From NCBI RefSeq assembly GCF_947489255.1, contig NZ_CANLCY010000004.1, positions 186,001 through 250,000 on the forward strand: a DNA stretch of 64,000 nt, in the 5' to 3' direction. The notes below the pieces were generated by a model. That model did no database searches and was not told where the DNA came from. It saw only the letters and a list, made by a program, of their open reading frames with translations. The position numbers and the translations under genes are program-made. Shown in pieces: positions 57,997 through 64,000 of this stretch; position 1 is the first letter of the stretch, and the number at the start of each line of letters is the position of its first letter. The DNA is from an uncultured Microbacterium sp. (GTDB lineage Bacteria > Actinomycetota > Actinomycetes > Actinomycetales > Microbacteriaceae).

Positions 57997-58722
57997 ATGG
58001 ATGCCGCCGCCCCCGTGTTCCGCGACAAGCCGGTGTCGTTCGTGCGCCGCAGCGGCCGCATGTCGGAGGCGCAGGACCGCGCGTGGGCCGAGCTCTCGCC
58101 GTTCTACCTGCTCCCCGTCGAGCGGGCCGCGGCCGCGACCAGCGTCAGGGCGGGGACCGCCGTCGACCTCGAGCAGGTCTACGGACGCCGTGGCCGGTTG
58201 GTCGTGGAGATCGGCTCCGGCCAGGGCCATCAGATCGTGTCGGCCGCGGCCGCCGATCCCGATACCGACTTCCTCGCCGTCGAGGTCTTCACCGCGGGCC
58301 TCGCCCGGACCATGCTCGATGCCGACCGCGAGGGCGTGAAGAACCTGCGCCTCGTCGAGGCCAACGCGCCCGAGGCGCTCGAGCACCTGCTGCCGGCGGC
58401 ATCCGTCGACGAGCTGTGGGTGTTCTTCCCCGACCCCTGGCACAAGAACAAGCACACCAAGCGCCGTCTCGTCGCCCCCGACTTCGCGCGGATCGCCGCG
58501 CTGGCCCTGCGTCCGGGCGGCACCCTGCGTCTGGCGACCGACTGGCAGGACTACGCCGATCAGATGCGCGACGTGCTCGACGACGCCCCGGGCTTCGAGC
58601 GGGCCTTCGCGGGGGAGTGGGCCGACCGCTTCGAGGGTCGCGTCCTCACCGCGTTCGAGCGCAAGGGCCTGCGCGTGGGCCGCGACATCCGCGACCTGAC
58701 CTACACGCGGGTCTCGCCGTGA
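57997..58722 (+). CDS. trmB: tRNA (guanine-N7-)-methyltransferase
   Basis: Methylates G46 of tRNA with SAM. 241 residues from the chosen start. The SAM motif VVEIGSGQGHQIVSAAAADPDTDFLAVEVF and the downstream VFFPDPWHKNKHTKRRLV, the family signature, are intact. The start at 57997 is favoured by the -10 box and because the upstream frame runs through the palindromic element. Overlaps the next gene by four bases. Confidence 0.92.
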   Translation: MDAAAPVFRDKPVSFVRRSGRMSEAQDRAWAELSPFYLLPVERAAAATSVRAGTAVDLEQVYGRRGRLVVEIGSGQGHQIVSAAAADPDTDFLAVEVFTAGLARTMLDADREGVKNLRLVEANAPEALEHLLPAASVDELWVFFPDPWHKNKHTKRRLVAPDFARIAALALRPGGTLRLATDWQDYADQMRDVLDDAPGFERAFAGEWADRFEGRVLTAFERKGLRVGRDIRDLTYTRVSP

Positions 58723-59579
58723 CCGCGCACACCGCGGTGCCGGTCCGCGAGCGTTCCACGTGGACGCCGAAGCTCGTTCCGGCGCTCGCGGTGTGCCTCG
58801 CCGCCCCGGCGCTGTTCGTCGTGCAGATCGTGTGGCTCGGCTGGATCCTGCTCGCTCTCGCCGTGGCATCCGCCGTTCTCGTCGACCGTCGCAACGGCGT
58901 GGCCCTTGCGCGCGGCGAGGAGCCGAGCATCGCGCGCGACGTGTCGCTGATCGCGATCGGCCAGTTCATCGTCAGCCTCATCCCGCTGCACGCCGAGCTC
59001 GACGACGCCGCCTTCGTGCGCTTCACCCTCGCCCTCGGTGGGGCGGTGGTGGTGCCCTACGTCGTTTCGCGCTTCGTCTACCGCGATCACGCGATCCGCT
59101 TCCCCTGGCGCGGCGGCGGACGGTGGACGTGGTGGCAGTGGGCGTGGCTCGGCGGGGTCATCGTGCTGGGCTACCTGATCCTGCCGTTCTACTTCATCAC
59201 CAGCGGCGTCTACCTGAACTGGCCCGCCGTGACCACTCCCGATCTCATCGCGCGCCTGTTCGTCGGCGTCGGCGCGGTCGGCATCTGGGACGAGCTCTTC
59301 TTCATCTGCACGGTCTTCGTGCTGCTGCGGCGACACCTCCCCGATCTCACCGCGAACCTCCTCCAGGCCGTGGTCTTCGTGTCGTTCCTGTGGGAGCTCG
59401 GCTACCAGGCCTGGGGCCCCTTCCTCACGATCCCGTTCGCGATCGTGCAGGGGTTCCTGTTCCTGAAGACGCGCTCGCTCTGGTACATCGTCACGGTGCA
59501 CCTGCTGTTCGACGCCGTCGTCTTCGGCGTGCTCGTCCACGCCCACAATCCCGGCGCGGCATCCATCTTCCTGATCTGA
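58719..59579 (+). CDS. CPBP-like polytopic membrane protein
   Basis: 286 residues, about eight membrane segments. The region GIWDELFFICTVFVLLRRHLPDL followed by VHLLFDAVVFGVL resembles CPBP/Rce1-type intramembrane proteases, but the EExxxR motif is reduced to DE without the Arg. It may be a non-proteolytic relative. GTG start overlapping trmB. Confidence 0.65.
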   Translation: MTAHTAVPVRERSTWTPKLVPALAVCLAAPALFVVQIVWLGWILLALAVASAVLVDRRNGVALARGEEPSIARDVSLIAIGQFIVSLIPLHAELDDAAFVRFTLALGGAVVVPYVVSRFVYRDHAIRFPWRGGGRWTWWQWAWLGGVIVLGYLILPFYFITSGVYLNWPAVTTPDLIARLFVGVGAVGIWDELFFICTVFVLLRRHLPDLTANLLQAVVFVSFLWELGYQAWGPFLTIPFAIVQGFLFLKTRSLWYIVTVHLLFDAVVFGVLVHAHNPGAASIFLI

Positions 59580-59887
59580 TCCCGGATGCCGCGGTCCCCG
59601 CGCCCCGGCCCGTCTCGCGCTGGTGCCCGGATGCCGCGGTGCCCGGTGTCTCGCTTCCCCTCGACGTCCGGGTGCTTCGCGTGGTCCGCGATAAAACGCC
59701 GATGCGTGCGAGACACGCGGAGTGACGGCGTGTCTGGGCAGGGAGAGCGTCTATCGCGGGCGCGGGCGCCGACGCGGGCACCGACGCGGGCGCCGACGCG
59801 GGCGCGGGAGCGGGAGCGGCAGCGGATCGACTGCACGGGCCCTGCACAGGCGCGGTCGCTACCCTGGACACCGGACGCCCACCGCGT
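59580..59887. other. Gene-free region before the guanidine riboswitch
   Basis: 308 bp without a credible gene. It contains the inverted repeat at 59646-59716 and, at about 59757-59815, a low-complexity GCGGGCGCCGAC-like run. The promoter of the SMR gene must lie in its 3' part. Confidence 0.5.
59646..59716. repeat. 71-bp inverted repeat with 9-bp arms
   Basis: GTGTCTCGC (59646-59654) and GCGAGACAC (59708-59716) are perfect complements. The interior pairs poorly. It could be a small mobile palindrome of another family than the 6222 element. Confidence 0.55.
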
Positions 59888-59930
59888 CCCCGGACGAGGG
59901 ATCAGTACCCGGACAGCGACAAGACTGGCC
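59888..59930 (+). promoter_or_regulatory. Guanidine-III riboswitch (ykkC-III)
   Basis: The stretch contains the conserved core CCGGACGAGG, then GTACCCGG, then GACAAGAC, in the order and spacing of guanidine-III riboswitches as I remember the Thermobifida example. The closing stem pairs GGATCAGT with ACTGGCC, one base bulged. It ends directly before the AAGGAG ribosome-binding site, so ligand binding would free it. The SMR gene downstream is the classic target. Confidence 0.85.
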
Positions 59931-59946
59931 AAGGAGCTGCACCGTC

Positions 59947-60270
59947 ATGTCGTGGATCATCCTCATCCTCTCCGGCGTCCTCGAGGCCGTCTGGGCCACC
60001 GCCCTCGGGCGATCGGAGGGCTTCACCAAGCTCTGGCCGAGCGTGATCTTCGGCGTGGCCCTCGTGGCATCCATGGGGGGACTCGCCGTCGCGATGCGCG
60101 AGATCCCCACCGGCACGGCCTACGCGGTCTGGGTCGGCATCGGAGCCGCGCTCACGGTCGTCGTCGCCATGATCACCGGTACCGAGGCGATCTCGGTGGT
60201 GAAGGTGCTCCTGGTGCTCGGCCTGGTCGGCTGCGTGATCGGCCTGAAAATCGTGGGCGACACCCACTGA
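59947..60270 (+). CDS. sugE: SMR guanidinium exporter (SugE/Gdx)
   Basis: 107 residues, four membrane helices. The N-terminal helix SWIILILSGVLEAVWATALG has the essential glutamate of SMR transporters, and the W-A-T pattern is that of the Gdx (guanidinium/H+) subtype rather than drug-type EmrE. The guanidine-III riboswitch upstream confirms the substrate class. The start at ATG 59947 follows AAGGAG. Confidence 0.92.
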   Translation: MSWIILILSGVLEAVWATALGRSEGFTKLWPSVIFGVALVASMGGLAVAMREIPTGTAYAVWVGIGAALTVVVAMITGTEAISVVKVLLVLGLVGCVIGLKIVGDTH

Positions 60271-60400
60271 CCAGGGGATTCTCCTGGAAGTCAACGGTAG
60301 TGAACGGTCAGTTTCATCCGGTACCATCTGGCCTCACTGCACTTCCCCGGGCCAGACACCGTCGTCACTCGCCCTCATCTTCCCCTGTGAAAGGTTCCGA

Positions 60401-61717
60401 GTGAGCGCACCGCCGAGCGAGCTTGTCACCCCGACCCAACCGTCGAGGGTCATCGGGCGTCCGTCGCGACGCCTCGATCGCCTCCGCGAATCGCGGATCG
60501 GGCGCGCGTTGCGGCAGTACGGCAGCGATGTGCTGCGCACGCCCGAGGGCATCGTCCCCATCGAACGCGGGGCCTTCACCCGCGTCCTGATCCTGTGGGC
60601 GATCGCGCGCACCGTGAACTTCGGCCTCCTGTGGGGGTTCTACTCGATCGCCAAGGCCGCGCGCTGGGGCTTCGGCCCCGACAGCGAGCGCCTCGGCACG
60701 TTCTTCGACTACCTCACGGGCTGGGATGCCGATCGCTACGGTCAGATCGCGGCGCAGGGTTACCCGATGTCGCTGCCGATGAACGTCTCGGGCGACATCC
60801 TCCCCAACAACTGGGCGTTCCTGCCGGTGTTCCCCACGATGGTGCGGGTGATCTCGGGGGCGACGGGTCTCGGGTGGCAGCCCGTCGCCGTTCTGCTCAG
60901 CCTCGGGGCGAGCCTCGGTGCCACGTGGCTGCTCTTCGTCCTGCTGCGCACCGTCACCAAGCCCCAGCCCGCCTGGTGGGCGGTGGTGTTCTTCTCCTTC
61001 GCGCCGATGTCGTTCCTCTTCGTGATCGGCTACAGCGAGGGCCTGTTCATGCTGCTGATGTTCGCCGGCATGCTGCTGGCGATCAAGCGGCGCTATCTCT
61101 GGATCCTGCCCATCGGGCTGATCACGGCGTACACGCGTCCGGGCGTCTTGGCGCTCGGCCTGGCCCTGGGCATCGTCTTCCTCGTGCGTTTCTTCCGCCG
61201 CCGTGTCGACCCGTTCCCGGTGCGCGAGTGGGCGTCGCTGATGGCATCCGGTCTGGTCATCGCGGTCGCGGGCCTGTCGTGGAACCACATCGCCCAGTTC
61301 GTCACGGGCACGCACAACGCCTACATCCGCACCGAGCTCGGATGGTGGCTCGACTACGTCGGCAACGACGAGTTCACGCCGTTCACCCCGTGGTTCCGTC
61401 AGGCCGGCACGCACCTGGGCGTCGTGGGCATCGTGCTCGTGATCGCGCTGATCGTGGCCTTCCTCGCACTGATGTGGTCGCGTCCCGTCCGCAAGCTCGG
61501 CCTCATGGTCGTCGCGTACGGGTTCAGCTACGGCGTCTACATCTTCGCGGTGTTCCTCCCGCAGCAGAGCACGTTCCGCCTGCTCATGCCCATGGCGCCG
61601 CTCATGGGCGATGAGCGGTGGTCTTCGACGCCGCGCCGGCGGACCGCCATCCTCGTCGGATGCCTCGTGCTGCAGGCCGTCGCGATCCTCCTGCTGTGGA
61701 CGCGCGGCAACCCGTGA
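60401..61717 (+). CDS. PIG-V-like mannosyltransferase
   Basis: 438 residues, about ten membrane helices, GT-C type. The first extracellular loop has FDYLTGWDADRYGQIAAQGYP, the W-D-x-x-x-Y motif of PIG-V/GT76-like enzymes, with the catalytic Asp. Another conserved block is FSFAPMSFLFVIGYSEGLFMLL. In Actinobacteria such enzymes mannosylate lipids or cell-wall glycans. GTG start with AAAGG upstream. A strong terminator follows. Confidence 0.78.
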   Translation: MSAPPSELVTPTQPSRVIGRPSRRLDRLRESRIGRALRQYGSDVLRTPEGIVPIERGAFTRVLILWAIARTVNFGLLWGFYSIAKAARWGFGPDSERLGTFFDYLTGWDADRYGQIAAQGYPMSLPMNVSGDILPNNWAFLPVFPTMVRVISGATGLGWQPVAVLLSLGASLGATWLLFVLLRTVTKPQPAWWAVVFFSFAPMSFLFVIGYSEGLFMLLMFAGMLLAIKRRYLWILPIGLITAYTRPGVLALGLALGIVFLVRFFRRRVDPFPVREWASLMASGLVIAVAGLSWNHIAQFVTGTHNAYIRTELGWWLDYVGNDEFTPFTPWFRQAGTHLGVVGIVLVIALIVAFLALMWSRPVRKLGLMVVAYGFSYGVYIFAVFLPQQSTFRLLMPMAPLMGDERWSSTPRRRTAILVGCLVLQAVAILLLWTRGNP

Positions 61718-61748
61718 TCGGCGCTCGGGCCGACGGAGCCTGACTGTG

Positions 61749-61785
61749 CGAAGGGGGCGGTGCCGGTTCGGCGCCGCCCCCTTCG
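61749..61785. terminator. Strong bidirectional terminator
   Basis: CGAAGGGGGCGG (61749-61760) and CCGCCCCCTTCG (61774-61785) pair perfectly, with a further GCCG/CGGC stem inside. TTCG follows on the plus strand and GCACAG on the minus, between the convergent mannosyltransferase and orf61800. Confidence 0.75.
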
Positions 61786-61799
61786 TTCGTCTCAGCGGG

Positions 61800-62063
61800 T
61801 CAGTCGGGGCGACCGCCCGGGTCGACCGCGTCGACCACGGCCTGCTCGACCTCGTTGTCGGCGACGGTGTCGGCCGAGCCGATGGCCTCGTCGTGCTCCT
61901 CCGCGAACGCACCGGCCGCATCGGATCCGGCCTCGCCCGCCGGGGCGGGCTGCGTCTCGGGCGGGAGGGGGACGGTCGGCTCGGACGGCGCCGGCGTGGT
62001 CGGCTCGGCGGGGGTCGGTGCGGTGGGCTCGGACGGAGTCTGGGGGAAGGCCGGAGTGCTCAT
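61800..62063 (-). CDS. Hypothetical Pro/Glu/Thr-rich small protein
   Basis: 87 residues, acidic and disordered. The first half repeats P-S-E-P-T and P-A-P-like units; the second half (AGAFAEEHDEAIGSADTVADNEVEQAVVDAVD) is a helix. I do not recognise it. The ATG at 62063 has CCGGAG-like sequence nearby on the same strand only weakly. Real-gene status rests on codon periodicity and its position between terminator and promoter. Confidence 0.55.
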   Translation of the reverse strand: MSTPAFPQTPSEPTAPTPAEPTTPAPSEPTVPLPPETQPAPAGEAGSDAAGAFAEEHDEAIGSADTVADNEVEQAVVDAVDPGGRPD

Positions 62064-62140
62064 GGGGCGACTCTGCGCCGAACGGCCAGCGCATGCGAGC
62101 CCCTTCCTCTCCCGGCCGTCTCGGTGTAGCCGGCAGCCGC

Positions 62141-62146
62141 TAGGCT
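62141..62146 (+). promoter_or_regulatory. -10 box of the histidine kinase gene
   Basis: TAGGCT lies 27 nt before the GTG at 62174, with CAGGGGG between as a ribosome-binding site. Confidence 0.5.
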
Positions 62147-62173
62147 CGTCGGCGAGACCACCAGGGGGATGCC

Positions 62174-63349
62174 GTGTCGACTGCGCACGATGTGACCAGG
62201 CGAGACGCGATCGCTCAGTACCGTCTCGTGGGCGAGCCGTCCGAGCCCGACCTCCAGGGACTCGTCGAGCTCGCCGCGACCGTGTGCGGCGTGCCCACCG
62301 CGGTCATCAACATCATCGACGACCGCATGCAGCATCAGGTCGCCGCGGTCGGCATCCAGGCGGCGTCCTGCGAGCGCGAGGACTCCATGTGCGCAGCGGT
62401 CATCTCGCAGCCGGGTCGCGTCGTGGTCCCCGACGCCCGGCTCGATGGCCGCTTCGCGCAGAATGCGTTCGTCACGGGAGAGATCGCGAACGTGCGTTTC
62501 TACGCATCGAGCCCGCTCATCACGCCCTCGGGTGTGGCGATCGGCACGCTCTGCGTCTTCGACGACGAGGTGGGGGAGCTCTCGGATGCCAGCAGCCGCG
62601 CGCTCGACCTGCTCGCCCACCAGGTGATCGACGTGCTGGAGCTGCGCCGCGTCCAGCGCGACCTCCTCGAGTCGAACGAGCAGTTGGAGAGCTTCGCCAC
62701 GCAGGTCAGCCATGACCTGCGCAACCCGCTCACGGCGCTCACGGGCTTCCTCGAGCTCGCCGCGGACAGTCCGGAGATGGCCGGCGCTCCCCGCGCGGCG
62801 CAGTCGCTCGCCCGCGCCGAGGCGGCGGCCGGCCGGATGACCTCGATGGTCACCGACCTGCTCGATTTCGCGCGGGTGGGCGGTGCCCGCCCCCACATCA
62901 CGCAGGTCGACGTGGCCGAGACCGTCGATGCCGTGCTCGAAGACCTCGACGGTGCACTCGTCCGCACGGGCGCCGAAGTCACGGTGGAGGCCTCGACGTT
63001 CGTCCGGGGCGATGACACCCTGCTGCGCGTTCTGCTGCAGAACCTCATCGCGAACGCCGTCAAGTTCACCGTCGCGGCCGAGAAGGTGCCCGACGTCCGC
63101 GTGAGCGTCGAGACACTGCCCGACGGCTGGCGGATCAGCGTCGACGACAACGGCGACACGGTGCCGGTGGAGTTGCGCGAGCGCGTCTTCGAGCCCATGC
63201 AGCGCGGCCACGGCGCCGACGTGCAGGGCATCGGCATCGGTCTGGCGACGTGTCGACGCATCGTCGAGGCGCACGGCGGGACGATCGGCCTCGACGCCTC
63301 CCCGGCCGGCGGGACGCGGGCGTGGTTCGTCCTGCCCGCGGCCGCGTGA
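62174..63349 (+). CDS. GAF-domain sensor histidine kinase
   Basis: 391 residues, no membrane segment, so a cytosolic sensor. A GAF domain occupies about 20-160 (VCGVPTAVINIIDDRMQHQVAAVG and later GVAIGTLCVFDDEVGELS). The phospho-acceptor helix has ATQVSHDLRNPLTALTGFLE with His near 179. The ATPase domain has the N-box LLQNLIANAVKFTVAA, a DNGDTVP G1 region and GIGIGLATCRRIVEAHGG. No response regulator lies beside it. Ligand of the GAF domain is unknown. Confidence 0.9.
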   Translation: MSTAHDVTRRDAIAQYRLVGEPSEPDLQGLVELAATVCGVPTAVINIIDDRMQHQVAAVGIQAASCEREDSMCAAVISQPGRVVVPDARLDGRFAQNAFVTGEIANVRFYASSPLITPSGVAIGTLCVFDDEVGELSDASSRALDLLAHQVIDVLELRRVQRDLLESNEQLESFATQVSHDLRNPLTALTGFLELAADSPEMAGAPRAAQSLARAEAAAGRMTSMVTDLLDFARVGGARPHITQVDVAETVDAVLEDLDGALVRTGAEVTVEASTFVRGDDTLLRVLLQNLIANAVKFTVAAEKVPDVRVSVETLPDGWRISVDDNGDTVPVELRERVFEPMQRGHGADVQGIGIGLATCRRIVEAHGGTIGLDASPAGGTRAWFVLPAAA

Positions 63350-63488
63350 GCCGACGGCGGTCTCGATATCGGCCACCGCGCCGAGGCGCAACCACCGCGA
63401 CCGATGTCGAGGGCGGGTCGTAGCCTGAGCGTTGTCGGACACCCTCCCCGGCATCCGCCCGTCCCGCGACGACGATGAGGAGCGATCC

Positions 63489-63992
63489 ATGGCCCGCAAC
63501 GTCCGTCTGCTGCACTGCACCCCGGAAGACGTGTTCCGGGTGCTCGCGAACGGCTGGCTCTATCCGCTGTGGGTGGTGGGGACCTCGCGCATGCGCGACG
63601 TGGGGGAGTCGTGGCCCGCCGAGGGCGCGACACTGCACCACTCGTTCGGGTCGTGGCCCCTGGTGACGAACGACGTCACGGTCATGCGTGTCTGGGATCC
63701 GCCCCATCGCGCCGTCCTCGAACCGCACGGCGGTCCGATCGGTGTCGCGCGCGTCGCGATCGACGTCAAGAGGCGAGGAGCAGGGTGCGTCGTGCGCATC
63801 CAGGAGGAGCCCGTCACCGGACCCGCCCGGCTTCTCCCCGACACCGTCTTCGACGCCATCACCCGCTGGCGCAACGCCGAGACGCTGCACCGTCTCGCCT
63901 ACCTCGCCGAGGGCGGCGCTCCCGGCACCGACGGCGGGGCCGAGGCGATCGGGCGCGAATCCACCGCCGAGAGGGAGCCGATCCAGCGATGA
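63489..63992 (+). CDS. SRPBCC-family protein
   Basis: 167 residues, a START/Bet-v1-like ligand-binding fold. Segments are NVRLLHCTPEDVFRVLANGWLYPLWVVGTSRMR, a typical N-terminal helix-strand unit, and RVAIDVKRRGAGCVVRIQEE in the sheet. GAGGAG sits 6 nt before the ATG. A TTG start 19 codons upstream lies just after a TAGCCT box and is a less likely alternative. It overlaps the next gene by four bases. Confidence 0.75.
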   Translation: MARNVRLLHCTPEDVFRVLANGWLYPLWVVGTSRMRDVGESWPAEGATLHHSFGSWPLVTNDVTVMRVWDPPHRAVLEPHGGPIGVARVAIDVKRRGAGCVVRIQEEPVTGPARLLPDTVFDAITRWRNAETLHRLAYLAEGGAPGTDGGAEAIGRESTAEREPIQR

Positions 63993-64000
63993 GCGAGCAG
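63989..64000 (+). CDS. Start of the next gene, product unknown
   Basis: ATGAGCGAGCAG begins at the stop of the SRPBCC gene with the four-base overlap seen across this region. Only four codons are inside the window. The gene runs off the right edge; no function can be assigned. Confidence 0.45.

Overview
The window is high-GC actinobacterial DNA. Three things point to Microbacteriaceae, probably Microbacterium or a close relative: GTG starts are frequent, many mRNAs look leaderless, and the word GGATGCC/GGCATCC is conspicuously common in coding sequence. No tRNA, rRNA, CRISPR array, insertion sequence or prophage was seen.

Layout. Positions 1-10141 are housekeeping: the 3' end of an NAD(P)HX dehydratase gene, a GT87-like membrane glycosyltransferase, a thiamine-binding protein, a coiled-coil membrane protein, two MFS exporters, metX and metY (methionine from O-acetylhomoserine) and two SDR genes. 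Positions 10248-38276 are a nearly complete flagellar island, all on the plus strand: an unknown protein, the flagellar sigma factor fliA, flagellin, fliD-fliS-fliT-like, flgB-flgC-fliE-fliF-fliG, fliH-fliI-fliJ-orf-fliK-flgD-flgE, flbD-motA-motB-fliM-fliN-fliO, fliP-fliQ-fliR-flhB-flhA, csrA, and flgN-flgK-flgL-fliW. Positions 38277-41050 hold an HU-like gene, an AAA ATPase and an unknown protein. Positions 41135-64000 are mixed: phosphoribosyltransferase, uracil-DNA glycosylase, acetyltransferase, an M4 protease with its emfourin inhibitor, a five-gene peptide ABC transporter, hydrolase and phosphatase genes, an iron-box-preceded SIP-domain gene, an arginase-like gene, PspA, a TPM-domain protein, a DUF3097 protein, trmB, a guanidine-III riboswitch with an SMR exporter, a PIG-V-like mannosyltransferase, a GAF histidine kinase and a SRPBCC protein.

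How the flagellar part seems to be controlled. Three layers are readable in the DNA. First, orf10248, fliA and the HU gene have -10 boxes followed 2-4 nt later by a shared 14-bp motif (consensus near CTCRTAAACRWGCA), a candidate early-regulator site. Second, the flagellin gene, flgB, fliH, fliP and flgN are each preceded by GGTTAC-N16/17-GCGATAG or a close variant, which looks like the local FliA-dependent promoter. Third, the leaders of flgB, fliH and fliP carry two small hairpins whose 7-nt loops read ACGGATC (AGGGATC once). The loops are exactly 23 nt apart and exactly 19 nt after the start of the -10 box, with compensating stem changes. The flagellin leader has a related hairpin plus an ACGGAGG Shine-Dalgarno. 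These are the hallmarks of CsrA binding sites, and csrA and fliW lie in the same island. I infer an actinobacterial FliW-CsrA circuit that acts on basal-body and export operons as well as on flagellin. This is the main discovery candidate.
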